The translations under genes and the position numbers were made by a program. From assembly GCA_030762895.1 (NCBI GenBank), contig CM061066.1:7096047-7160046 (forward strand): a stretch of DNA of 64,000 nucleotides, read 5' to 3'. Source of the stretch: Sophora flavescens. Taxonomy: Eukaryota > Streptophyta > Magnoliopsida > Fabales > Fabaceae. The first letter of the stretch is position 1. Each line of letters starts with the position of its first letter. Positions 23,152-34,990 of this stretch are shown here, piece by piece. Under the pieces are notes generated by a model that was not told the origin of the DNA, searched no databases, and worked only from the letters and a program-made list of their open reading frames with translations.

Positions 23152-24346
23152 ATATCTTACAAACGTTAGCCTATTTTGTTTCATTCCGTTAGTTTTGCAC
23201 TAACGGCGTTAGGTTTTCGTCCGGCAGTTGCCAGAAACCACCACCACTCGCTAGAATCTCGCCGGAATTTTGGGTTTAGAGAGTGAAAACCCCCCATTTA
23301 CTCTTTATCTCTTCTTCCTTATCTTTCTCCCTTCCTCCTTCCTCTCATTCTCCCTCTCATATTCCTTCCTCCTTCCTCCCATTCTCTCTCACAAATTTTT
23401 CAGAGCTATTGTTTCTTCTTCTTCTTCGTGTCTGTACAAGTTCAAATACCCCCCACACGTTTCATATAATCCTAAAGCTTTTATCAACAAATTGATTCAG
23501 AGATGCGTGAATACCCAAAAAAAATTTAAAAAAGTAATTCACTCACTGGAAAATTCAAAAACGGAATTTCACATACAATCATCAATTAATTAATGTAGAT
23601 ATTAGAGGGTTTTGGAGCATAGGATAGCATACCCCAAGCTACAGTGCATTCCTCGCTGGTAGCACTAGCTTGATTGTCTTGGCACTCAATACCTCAAGCA
23701 ATAATCTATTAAATTCAAATTGAATTAGGTTAGATTATTCAATATTCCAAGAAAACAATGATGATGATTTATGAATAAAGTACGATTACATAGATCCGTG
23801 ATATGGGTTTTGCAAAAAGCACAATTATCGACAACGATGTCTCAAATCAATTACAGGAAGAAAAAAAAACATTTAGCATCATAAAGTGAAATGAGAAAAT
23901 TAGGGTTTGGGAGAGAATGACGAATCCCAAGACCAGAGAGCAACCGCATTCCACTTCTTGATCTTGAATCGCTTCTTCTTCTTTGAAGAAGGATCGACGC
24001 TGCTGCTGTAGGGCTCGCCGACCGGTACCATTGGCAAGTCAGAATCCATATTCGCCATTTCTCTCTCTTTCACATGGGGAGGAAGAAGGAAGGGAAGAAG
24101 AGAATGAAGAAGAGAGAAAAAGGAAAATGGGGCTTTTCTCTCTGTAAATCCAGATTCCAGTGAGTGGTGGTGGTTTCCGGCAACTGACGACATAAACCTA
24201 ACGCCGTTAGTGCAAAACTAACAGAAGTGACCAAAATAGGATAACATTTGTAAGATAGAGGACCAAAACGGAACAAAAAATAAATGAATGACCAAAATGA
24301 AACCTAAAATAAAGATAATGGACCAAAAGAGTAATATGGCCCTCCC
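23152..24346. mobile_element. Mutator-like foldback element carrying RBX1 exon 1
   Basis: Left arm 23152-23400 and right arm about 24060-24262 are inverse copies: ATCTTACAAACG, TTAGTTTTGCACTAACGGCG and CAGTTGCCAGAAACCACCAC with their counterparts, continuing into CT-rich leader text. On the right the arm goes on outward to GAGTAATATGGCCCTCCC (about 24346); on the left this outer part is missing, so the left terminus is truncated and no TSD can be read. Inside the right arm, on the minus strand, is a host exon (23924-24058). The remaining interior (23400-23900) is unassigned. Confidence 0.7.
23924..24058 (-). pseudogene. RBX1: captured first exon of RING-box protein RBX1
   Basis: From the ATG at 24058 the frame reads MANMDSDLPMVPVGEP, a Ser/Lys-rich linker, then KKKKRFKIKKWNAVALWSWD. 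This is the N-terminal part of plant RBX1, the RING subunit of cullin-RING (SCF) ubiquitin ligases that docks E2 enzymes. The conserved strand RFEIKKWNAVALWAWD that inserts into the cullin is present with E to K and A to S changes. The RING finger, which should follow at once, is absent: after SWD the frame runs into unrelated residues and a stop, consistent with capture of exon 1 and its leader only. It is preceded by CT-rich leader sequence and lies inside an inverted-repeat element. Not a functional gene. Confidence 0.82.
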
Positions 24347-24352
24347 TTTTAG

Positions 24353-24425
24353 TGTCATAGATGCAGGTATTGAAGTTGCTGGATCATCCCAAGTTGTCCA
24401 ACTCCTAGTCCCAGAGTTAAAGTGA
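24353..24425 (+). pseudogene. possible terminal exon of an unidentified gene
   Basis: After a CTTTTAG acceptor-like site the frame reads VIDAGIEVAGSSQVVQLLVP, then ELK and TGA at 24423-24425. A second acceptor, TGCAG before 24366, would give another frame with an early stop. Composition and stop placement suggest a gene end followed by AT-rich 3' sequence to about 24735. No other exon was seen and the identity is unknown. Confidence 0.28.
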
Positions 24426-24740
24426 CATGTAACGAATCTCACGATCTTTGATGATGTATTTATTTAATTTAATAGTTCTATGATCAATCATTGTTGGTTT
24501 CATTTTTGGTAAAACCTTGAAATTTGTTGAAAGGCTCTTTGTAAACTATTTTAAACGAAGAAAAGTTTAACTGTAAATATTTTGTTTACTTTGGTTGTGC
24601 ATCTCAATTATTTATTTTGAGTTGTTAATGAGGAAGTATTAACCTGGATGAGGCTTTAGATGGGCTCAACAACGTTTTTCTGGCCAGTCATGGACCAGTT
24701 GTGACTTGTGACATTTAACTTGATCGAATTCAGACTTTTA

Positions 24741-25527
24741 GGACTTGTTTGGTGGTTAGGATAAGAGGGACTGAATATGATAAACTATCATATCTTGTCT
24801 GAAACTTTTGTTTGGTGAGCCAGCAGGATAAGATAAATCAATCTTGTCACCTATCTTATCATGTCCATCTAGTTAAAATTCTATCTTGAGGGGAGGGTTG
24901 CGTTAGAACTCAACGGGATATGATAAAGTGATTTAAAGTATAATAAAATATAAAAATATTTTTTATATAAAATAATTAAAGTATAATAAAATAATAATTT
25001 AAAGTATAATAAAATATAACATGGTTACCAAAAAAATGTATAATAAAAAATAAAATATAAAATATATAAAATAATAAAAATATTAATAAGTTTTTTTTTA
25101 TTTTGTCACAATTAATTTTGTTATTTTATTTTATTTTAAAAAATGAAAAAAAGTATTCGAATAATTTAACTATATGTAAAGTAAAAACTAAAAATGAATA
25201 TTTTAAATTATAAAAAAAAAATTAAGTTAACACATTAAAATAATTAAATAATTATATGTAATTTTGTCATAAGGATAATATTATATTTTTATATATTTTA
25301 AAAAATGAAAATTATAAAAAAAATTAAAATCTAATAAAATATGAAAACATTTAAAATAAAAACGAAAATTTTAAAATTTATACTAAAACTACAATGCTAT
25401 CTAGTTGGTTATCTGGTGGACACCAACTCAGATAAGATAACAGCTTATCCTACTCATATCATATCCTACTCCTACCCTACTCTCTTATCCTATCCGCCCA
25501 TATCCTATCCCGACCACCAAACAAGCC
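24741..25527. mobile_element. inverted-repeat MITE-like element
   Basis: The left end GGACTTGTTTGGTGGTTAGG pairs with the inverse of the right end, GGCTTGTTTGGTGGTCGGGA, and the arms continue with AGGATAAGAG-type words. The centre is extremely AT-rich (runs of AAAATATAAAATAATAA). It has no ORF. The TSD is unclear. Confidence 0.7.
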
Positions 25528-25550
25528 ATTGTGTTGATTTTATTACCAAG

Positions 25551-26740
25551 TGGCTTCAATCTCAAGAGGGGGGTGAATTGAGATCTTAAATTTTTGTCCC
25601 CTTTTTGTAACCTAGACTAATTTATGAGAAATTGTAAACAAACAAAGGAAGAGGAAATCACACAATCGATTTATACTGGTTCAATTACTCCCTTGAGTGA
25701 CCTACATCAAGTCCCCACAATACATTTGTGAGTATTTTCCACTAAAAGAAATCCAAGCTTTACAATACTTGAGCAGTACTCTTCACTTGGGATCCCCACC
25801 CTTGTGCAAGAGCCTCTAAATCAAACCAAGGGATACATCACCCTTATTACAATCACAAACTAGAGATATTCCTCACTCTCTTTAACCAACAAAATAAAGC
25901 AAAAAGGATTACAAAGAAGAATACCTCAAAAGGTTGAACAAATACAAGTTGAAGCATTATGTCTCTTGTGTAGGATTGGCTCAAATCTTGATCTCAAGAG
26001 TGAAAGATTGATTAATGAGGTTAGATTTGTTGGGCAAGTGTTCTAAGAGTAGTAACCTAGGGTTTTTCGAGCTATTGTAGTGTATTTATAGTGAGTGGTG
26101 AAAATATGATCGTTTTGCACAGTTGTCACGCGTTTTCTGCACCAGAAATCACCTTTTCGCGATAGATAATCGATTATAAATTCCCCGATAATCGATTATA
26201 TTGACAAAAAATAATATGTTATGCCCATAACAATAATCGATTATCAGCTTTCTGCCAGAACTGAAAAATTCAAAATATAATCAATTATGGCCATACATAT
26301 AATCGACTATGAGCTGTCTGTTTGCAGTTCTGAGTTTTCTAGAACCAAATAATCGATTATGGGTCTCAAGATAATCGATTAAAACAATTCTTTCATCAGA
26401 AAAATGATGTTTTTCAAACTTAAGAACATTCTTAACACTTATGAAAAACATTTTTAACATTTTCATAAATTATTCAAATCTTTTTTCCAAGCCTTTGAAA
26501 AACTTTAAGCCCATTTTCAATTTTAAATCCAATTTTAGTTATTTCAATTTTAATGGCCAATCCTGCACTTGAATCTTACAAATAATCCTAATACCAAACT
26601 TAAACTATATATATCCTTGAAGTTCTTCTCTTGGTCTTGGATGATCTTTCTTTGACTTGCACTTTCATTTTCTCAATCAATTGTTTTGATTTTGTTGCTC
26701 ATCATCAAAATTAATTTCCTGAAAGTACATAGCATCCACA
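25551..26740 (-). mobile_element. 3' LTR of a SIRE/Maximus-like copia element
   Basis: On the minus strand the LTR starts TGTGGATGCTATGTACTTTC at 26740, just after a purine-rich tract (inverse of TTCTCCCCATTTTTAATG, 26741-26758). It ends GATTGAAGCCA at 25551 after the phrase CAATTCACCCCCCTCTTGAG. Inside are at least five ATAATCGATTAT-type motifs (26160-26390) and the text common to legume SIRE LTRs. A weak primer-site-like TTGGTAATA follows the left end. No TSD is present. The lineage is inferred from these motifs; the PPT and LTR start are clear. Confidence 0.68.
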
Positions 26741-27433
26741 TTCTCCCCATTTTTAATGATGACAAAACAATATTGAGATTTTTGAAAAACTTAGGTGGGA
26801 GGTTAGTCACAAATATCATGTAAAAGATAATCAGAGTGGTAAGCGCATATGAGAAGCATGAAGTGTAAAAACTCCCCCTTACTAAGTGCATATATCAATG
26901 GGGTTCAGAAAATAAAATTAACATTTAGATCTCTCCCTCACTTGGTGCCATATAATAAGGATATGAAAATTAATTTCAATGACACATGAAATACCATGCT
27001 AGTCACTTTGCATTCAAAGTCTTTTCAAGTTCAAGTACATTGAGTAAATGGCATAACTATGTTTTTCCAAACATGCAAATATATCCATTCAACCATATCA
27101 ATTATCCAAGCATCCAAATATATTTCCATTCATCCATATCAATTGTCCAAGCATGTAGATATTCATCCAAATATATTTTTATTCATTCAAATATATTTTT
27201 GTCTATTTCAAGCATATAGCATTGTCATTCAACTACATACACAAAAATAATACAATCATCATTCAACCATCCATACAACAATAATTCAATGCATATCTCT
27301 CCCCCCTTTTGTCATTATAAAAAAAATGATCTAATCATTCAATCATGACATCTACCACTCAAAGCCATCAACAACCATCCAAACAATTTAAAATTTCGGA
27401 AATAATCAATCAAGATAGATAGCATCCACATTA
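26741..27433 (-). mobile_element. 3' internal region of the SIRE-like element
   Basis: Continues upstream of the PPT. It contains degenerate repeats of ATCCAAATATATTTTTATTC (27060-27200) and a second CCCCCCTTTTGTCATTA block at 27301. It stops at 27433 where a younger LTR was inserted and resumes at 43986. No ORF in this part. Confidence 0.6.
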
Positions 27434-29016
27434 GGAGTTGTAACACCTCGATTTTCGTATACGTTATATTAACAATAAAGATATATTTATTTATATTTTT
27501 ATCTGAGACCTAGGAAATGATTTTGGAGAAAACAAAATTATATCTAGAACTTAATCTATAGTAGGAAGCTCTGGTTAAAATTTGGGTTTACTGACAGTAT
27601 AATTTTATATCAACAGAAAACCCTAATTTGACCCGAAACTGGAAAATTGTAGATTTTTTATATTATGTCCGTTAAGAATTATACTTTCCAAATTTCTGAT
27701 CAAAAATGAAATATTATGTTTATACGGACGAATTTTGGTAAAAGTTCAGATGGAAAACGGTCGGTGTTTTCACCGACAGTAAGATTTTACTGATCAGAAA
27801 ACCTAGTTTTGACTCGTGAACAAAATGGTTTATGTTTAAATCATATTTACAACGAGTTTGGTTATTTTGAAAATTTTCGATCAAAAACGAAATATTATGT
27901 TTTTATACGGGCGTAAAACCCTAATCGAGAAACAGATGGAATCGACAACGGAACTGCAGAGATAAAACCGGACATTGGAGGAGATAAGTTATGGGATGAC
28001 TCACCAAGCATGGATGAAGTATTTAATGCAAGTAATCATGTATTTTAGGTGAAATGACCAAAATGCCCTTAATCTTAACCTAACCTATCCTAGTTAGTTT
28101 TAAACCATGGTTAAGGCAAGTCAAGGCCAATTTGGCTTCTTCCTCCTCATTTGTGGCCCAAAACCAGTCACACCTCCATTAATTATCCACCACATATTCT
28201 AACCTAATCATGATTACTGTGACACCCTAACTCGGGTCATCACATGGTTACCCGTTTGCTTAATTTGCTGGTTGCTTTCGGAAAATAACGTTTTCTCAAC
28301 GTTCATCTTTTCAAAATATGGTGATAATTTTTTTTCTTTTATCCTCATAACAACAACAACAACGTAATCAAATCACACTTAAATACACAATGTATATAAG
28401 TCATACAACTATACTGCATCATATGCTTTCACACTTAACTCACAATCAGCTTTGTTCTCAAAAACACAATATATCGTAATAGGACCTAAGCTGGTCGTAA
28501 CTAACAGACACTACTGCCAATAGGAGCAGCACAGCATGTCCCGAACTAGACAGCCTTCGTCTTCTCATAGGGATCATACCCCTTGTACGACTCTGATATG
28601 TTTGTAAGGGTGAGACGCCAATATATGGATTTATCACCATAACTAAATGCGCAACACAAAAGAAGGCACATACACATCTGCATGTTTATAACAACATAAG
28701 CATTCATATTATAGCATCTCGTTTATCAATGGGTTTCACACCCCAAACATCAACATTGGAAAACTATGCACAAACACTTCAATACATCATCTAAACATTC
28801 ACACCTAATCTCCGGAGATCCCCAACATCATTTAAAATGAGCTGATCAAGCTCGATTGCCAAAAGAGGCACGTCGATTTTACCATAGCCCACTATCCGGC
28901 ACAGTGAGAACATCGATTTATGGTTTTTCATTGTACGTCGATTGCCCAAAGGCACAATGAATACGTCGATTACATGAATATCATAAAGATACCATGATTT
29001 CATTGTACGTCGATTG

Positions 29017-32000
29017 TGTAACGTAACACCCTCCCCCCCCCCCCCCCCTGGGGCATTACTTACATAACACATGCGGAATTTAAATTAAAAGATAATTTGC
29101 TGGCGCTTTCGGAAAATAATTTATATAAGTACATAAGTGTCTAAAATTGGGTATAAAAATTTTGTCACAACTCCTAAGCTTTGATTGGCACACGGACTTA
29201 CTATCACAGTCTGGCAAGCCTGTTTAATTTAAAGGATATACTTGAATAAAACTAAGTATTTTACAAAAATTTCGACAGAGTCTCATCTGTAATTCGGACA
29301 TCCCAGGTAAAAGAACACCTGCTAAAATAATTACATTTTCATTCCAGAATTCCAGTTACACCAAATACAACCAGGCATTAATATGCTAAAGATAGTTATA
29401 TCAATTAGCTATACATGACCAAAAGGAAAAGTTTAAGTTTTCATTCAAAGAGACGCTCTCCGAGCCATAAACATTCCGTTTTAAAATATAGACTCTCTGA
29501 GTCATACTCATACATACTTATCAAAAATCCAAGTCTCAAACCCTAAGCTGGTCATTCTAAAAGTCATTCCTGAGAAGAACTCACGTGATCGTTCCACAAT
29601 CAAATACTTCATCAAGCAACTAGATCTAAGTCTCTGAGTGACTTAGGAAGACTCCTCTTCACATCTGTACTAAAATACCCAGGGTACAATAGCAAACCAG
29701 AAGAAACCTGATATGTTTGTAAGGGTGAGATACCGACAAATGGATATATCACACAACAACCATATACATGATACATACATCACATAATCATATAAGCAGT
29801 TAAATCATGCATATACATAACATAACAGTGTTATATCAAAGGGTCTCAAACCCGCTCAGTCAATCTTTTGAAAATATGCATGACACTTCAATATCAGGCT
29901 CTAACTTAATCTCATGAGATATCAACACCGTTTTTCTTCGGAGAAGAATTAGAGTTGGTCAATCTCTAGCCCACCGGGCAGTTGCCTCCTTACCCTCATG
30001 CATTAAGGTCTCGGGACGAGCAACGTCACATGTGCCTCTTCACTCGGTTTACATGGATGAGACTCCCAGATACCATCTTTGAAACTGATATAAACATCAA
30101 TAGCACGTCTGCTTGGGGAAATGCACATGAGAAAATATTTTATTTGAAAGGATTTCTTTGTGTTCATTCTTTTCACTGTCGTTGCTCAAAGCTAACGACT
30201 TAAATCATCATTTCCCCATCACTTGAAAACTCAGAAGCATAGGACTCATAGTCCGAATGCTCAATCACAATGCCCAAGACCGTGGCCGCAGTCAAGGGTT
30301 GTGGTCGTAGAAAACAACCTTCACCTTTAATCATGTTCATCACACGCGGTTAGAATACACAGTCCAACACAACGTGATTAGGACCTAAGTCCATCACAAC
30401 GAAACCAGAACGAACTGTCCTCAATTTCGAGAATTGGACTCTCAGTCCATAACATCATAACCAGGACTCGTAGTCCCGAATTAACACTGATCCAAGATCA
30501 CGTGCGCATCACTGAATACTAGAGGCGACGTCTTGCGTACTAGATTCTCTTTCTTAAGTACTTATTTTTCGTTCAGTGAAAAACAAATTCAAAACCGAAT
30601 CCTCGATAACCTATCCAGGCTTATCGGAAAGTTTCTAAAACATTTAGGAAAACCTTTTCTTTGAAAATCTTTTATAAAGCATCTTTGAAATACTTTTGTC
30701 TTTGAAATGTTTCCCCCAATAGGATATTGCCAAATAATCTTGAAAGTTTTCACTTGAAGACACATGGTTCGAAAAGGATTTTTCTCTTGTATAACAATAG
30801 TTCACCAAAACCATTTCAACATTTGAAACAAGTACTTTAAGTTTAAAGAGCTTTTGGAAAAGAACACCAATCCCTTCATCTTGAAAGTTTATTAAGGTTT
30901 TTAATCCTTAAAACGGTTGAGCACAGACGCACGTCTGGCTTAGCAAACTTTCAATCAACAACAGTATATATCATCAGTTCAATGCTAATATCATAGTTGA
31001 AAGCAGTTCATCACATATATGCATTATATCATTTAGAACAAGTACAGTTCAACATCAGATAATAGCATAACAGTTCAAGTACATTAGATGATCAAGTAAG
31101 CTCAATCAACATGTAAATATCCAATTAACACATACACACATGCATACAGTTATTGAATATCCCTAGGCAAACTCCCTTTACCTTTGAAGACAAGTAAAGG
31201 ATCCTCGTCTTAATACTCACATTAGCTCCAAGAGTGTAACTATCTACTCCATCAAGCAAGCATAGCCGTGTCAAACGTCTCAGAGAGGGAATCCAACAAC
31301 GCGCAACAACCAAAAATCAAGAAATCAATTTCACATGATCAAACACACATTCTAACTTTATCTAAACACTTAATCTAATTACCAAACAAGGTTATTTTTA
31401 AAGAAAACCATGTTTGAAGCTCACGATTCCCAATACCCTTTAAGGAAACTTTGTTTTGATTAAAAGATCATGAAAAGAACTTTGGAAATTATCCATTAAG
31501 GGTCCTAATTGCACTAAATCATAATTAATTTCACAAAAACATACCCAAATTCAAATAAAATCAAATTGGGGTTTAGGGCTCCTTATTAAAATTTAGGGAA
31601 AACTCAGAATAATGAAATTGGTTTAGGGAAACACAAATTCACAGTCCCAATCTCATAAAACAACCTTAAATTTCAAGATTAAAATCTGAAATCAATGGGT
31701 TAGGGTTAGGGTTTTAGAAATACATTTGGGGGTTTTGAATCTAGAAGAGATTAGAGGGTTTTGACTCACCCAAGGTGGAAGAGGGAGAAAACACGGTGGC
31801 TGCCTTGGAGGTACGGCAGCGGCGGCGTCACGGCGGCTCCGGCGAGGACAAGACAGCAGCGCTCCCTGCGACAGAGACAACAACCAAACGAAGCGAAGCA
31901 GTCCAGTATGTGCAAGGCGGCGTGCGTGGTCGTCTTCCTCCTACTGCGCGGTGGTCGGACAACGAAGGACGGCGGGTTGCAGGCGGCGCTCGCAGCTTCG

Positions 32001-32732
32001 GCGTGACACGAAGGAGGACCGAACCCAATAACCGCGCGGCGTCTTCTCTGGTCCAAGTGATGAGCAACGATGGCTCTCCATGGGGATGGTGCGTGGCTGA
32101 GTTAAGGGAAGGAGGAGGAAGAAGATGGAGCGAGGAGGAAGAAGAGAAAAAGAAAGAAGAATAAAGAGAGAAGAAGAATCAGAGAAGAAAAGTGAAAAAG
32201 AGAGAGATAGCATAGAGAAAGAGAGAGAGAAAAGAGAGAAAATGAGTTTTTAAACCAATTACTTAGTGATAGGTACAAAATGAGTGATGAATATTAGGCC
32301 TAAAATAAACATGTTTTTACTTTTTAGAATCTAAAAATAAAGATTGATAAAGATATAATTTCGAAATTCAAATTAGAGTAAAGATTAATAATTGAATTGA
32401 TCAACTAAGAAAATACTCGGTCCAAAATTTAATCTCCGATAAATGTCAAACCGGTTTATTTTCAACTCTAAAATCAAATATAATGAAAATATGAAAATTC
32501 TTTTCTCTTAATCATATTATTTAAAATATTTTTCTGTACTGGTAATAATAGTGACAATAACATGAATTATTGTTTAGTAAACGTGCATACACTGAAATAA
32601 GTCAGTGCTAATGCACCCAATAAAATAATTTGAAGAGAGTAATTTAATTACTCAAACTAAACCACATAACAAAATAAACTTAAACATCCAAATAAAATAA
32701 TTAATCATAGGTGTAAAAACTAGGGTGTTACA
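29017..32732 (-). repeat. 3' LTR of copy C
   Basis: 3716 bases; read on the minus strand it starts TGTAACACCCTAGTTTTTAC at 32732 and ends in a G-rich run and GTTACGTTACA at 29017 (a 5-base GTAAC repeat at the very end). It carries a GC-rich block at about 31770-32130 ending CCACCTTGG/GTGAGT, homologous in position and donor to that of copy B. It lacks the CTGACAGTGGTCAG landmark of family 1. The several overlapping 80-130 codon ORFs in the GC-rich block differ from those in copy B. Confidence 0.85.
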
Positions 32733-34226
32733 TTACTACCCCTCTTAAAAAAAAATTGTCGTCGAAATTTCGTAGCTCAAAACTACACAGGATTTTGTAA
32801 TCACACTTTAACTCTAAAATCTTGCTTTGTATCCTCATCGCTTCATTCCTTTCATCTATAACACTATAACAGGATCAATTCCTATGCCATTCTATTTATC
32901 CTTGAAACTTTTTCTCTACCGCATTAGCTCCACTACCTTTGACATTTCATCTTAGTCTATTACACTCCAAAGAACAAAATCAACGCTTAATCTCTTCATT
33001 TAACTTTCTCAATATAAATCCATTAGGAAAAACTTTCTCCAATATCTAACTTTCATAGCTAACACCAAAACCAACACTAACTTTACATAACATCAATTAA
33101 CCTTCTACTCAAGAGATGCAATCATAGTCTTAGTCCAATTGAGCTTAGTCTACTCTTCTAGTCATATCAAATTCACACTTTTCAAGTCTCCAATCAAAAC
33201 GTCATAACATTCCTGAGTTGCACATGATAAACTTTGCTCCAAGAACCTAATAAATTCAATCTTATTAAAATTGAATCTTACCACATCCAACATAATCCGT
33301 TCTCTTCTTAATTCCTCTCGGATCTTTTGCCTACTTCGATTTCATATCCTTCATTTGACTCTCATTTTCAATTTAGTTCTCAAGCCCCGTTAGTATCCCT
33401 GGTTTAAGAAATTTCCTATGCACCTTTACCCTATTGTCCAAGGAAAATACACAACTCTTAACAATTTATCCACCTGAAGACATAGCTCTATCACTTATGC
33501 AAGGAAGTGCTTGTATCATATCTGCCCTTATCTTATATATTTGCAGCCGAGAAAAGAGATTATAAAACAGAGTTTCTCTAAGGCCATTACCCCTAAGAGT
33601 TGCACCAAAACAAAGCCAAGAAATCCAGGTGGACACTCCCCAATGGCAATCTTAGATTTAAAAATGTCCAGTTTCCACTATGGATCATCAACCACATATT
33701 TACCAGAATAAGACCTCAAAGATTATAAACATTTCGCCATAGCTTATCCCACTCGAAAGACACAATCAAAACTTAATCACTTCTTGCCTCAAAATTTGTC
33801 TACTAGCAAAACATCAACACCTTATCCTCACAACGAACATCAAGTTCAACCTTAACTCTATCACATATATCAACTTTCCACCCAAAGCACACAATTATAG
33901 TCTTAGTTTTCTTTGAATATATTCCACCACTCCAAATTATATCATAGTCATTCATTTCAATCTTAAAGAATACGATTACATTTCTCCATGCAACTACAAC
34001 CAAAAGGAATCACTTCAACTTGAATTATCCAAAATCATAATTCTTAAACTTTTCTAACAACTTAGTTTCACTCAAGAACTCCTTTTTACTATTTCCGTTC
34101 AACTTAAGGAAAACTACCATATATATTTTTCCGTTAATCATCGGGCTCACGAAGTCAACATTAACCATAAACTTTGATCATTACTCTAATTTCATTTAAT
34201 GATATATCTGCCTCGATCATGATAAA
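32733..34226 (-). pseudogene. decayed internal region of copy C with protease-like trace
   Basis: Begins with the PPT. On the minus strand the 66-codon frame at 33803-34003 contains MNDYDIIWSGGIYSKKTKTI then IVCFGWKV, which lines up with the end of the gypsy aspartic protease domain (the DYDVILGMDWL ... AVIDC pattern), with the conserved GMDWL lost. The rest has many stops. This places a fragment of the protease/RT linker only about 1.2 kb from the PPT, so most of RT, RNase H and integrase is deleted. The identification rests on a short pattern and is moderate. Confidence 0.5.
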
Positions 34227-34849
34227 TGTAACACCCCGATTTTCGCTGTTTCATAAAATCGGTAATAAATATATAAACATATATTTTTATCCGAGATTTA
34301 GAAAATGATTTTGGATAAACCAAGGTCATTTCCTTGTTATACTTATTTTTATAAGGCTGCGGGGAAGTTTTTGTTTGAAAACTCAGACGGAAGCCGGTCT
34401 GCTGTTTTCTGCGTCTTCACTGACAGTAAAAGTTTACTGCTCAGAAGACCTAATTTTGAGTCGTGAATGAGATGAAAAATATTTTTATCATATTTACTAC
34501 GATACTGGAAGTTTTGAAAATTTTGGTAAAAAAATTAAAATATTATATTTGTTGCGGGCCTATACGACGAGATGTCTCTAGGCAGAGCCTGAGTCAGATG
34601 AATCGGGAAGTCGGCAAAGTAGCAGAGACATTGGATTGACCGACTTGACGAGCATTTATGACGAGTTTATCCTATCATAAATGGCAATAAATGGCACATT
34701 TATGGCAACATTTAATTTTGTTATGAAATGACCAAAATACCCTTGTCTTTTTATGACAATTTCTACCAAATGCCATTTGACAAATTGACCAAAAACTCTT
34801 GCCCAACCCCCACGGCTCCAATACCTTCTTCCTTAAGTTTGAATTCTTC

Positions 34850-34990
34850 TTCACCAAGCATTGATTTCTTCTTAACCAAGTCTTGAATTCTTCACCAAGT
34901 TTTGATTTCTTCTTCACCAAGTATTGATTTCTTCTTCATTAAGTTTTGATTTCTTCTTCATTAAGTTGGTTTCTTCTTCATTTAAATAGG
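34850..34990. repeat. degenerate tandem repeat TTCTTCACCAAG/TTCTTCATTAAG
   Basis: Six or seven units of about 20-27 bases of the form TTGATTTCTTCTTCACCAAG. Copy A has a shorter version at 12745-12795. Confidence 0.85.

Noticed and set aside
26160..26390. Evenly spaced ATAATCGATTAT motifs considered as a CRISPR-like or operator array
   Set aside because: Spacing is irregular and the motifs are a known trait of SIRE-type LTRs in legumes; the context is a plant genome.
31761..32213. Six overlapping ORFs of 79-129 codons on both strands
   Set aside because: High GC makes stops rare; frames are not shared with copy B, so this is treated as an untranslated LTR block.
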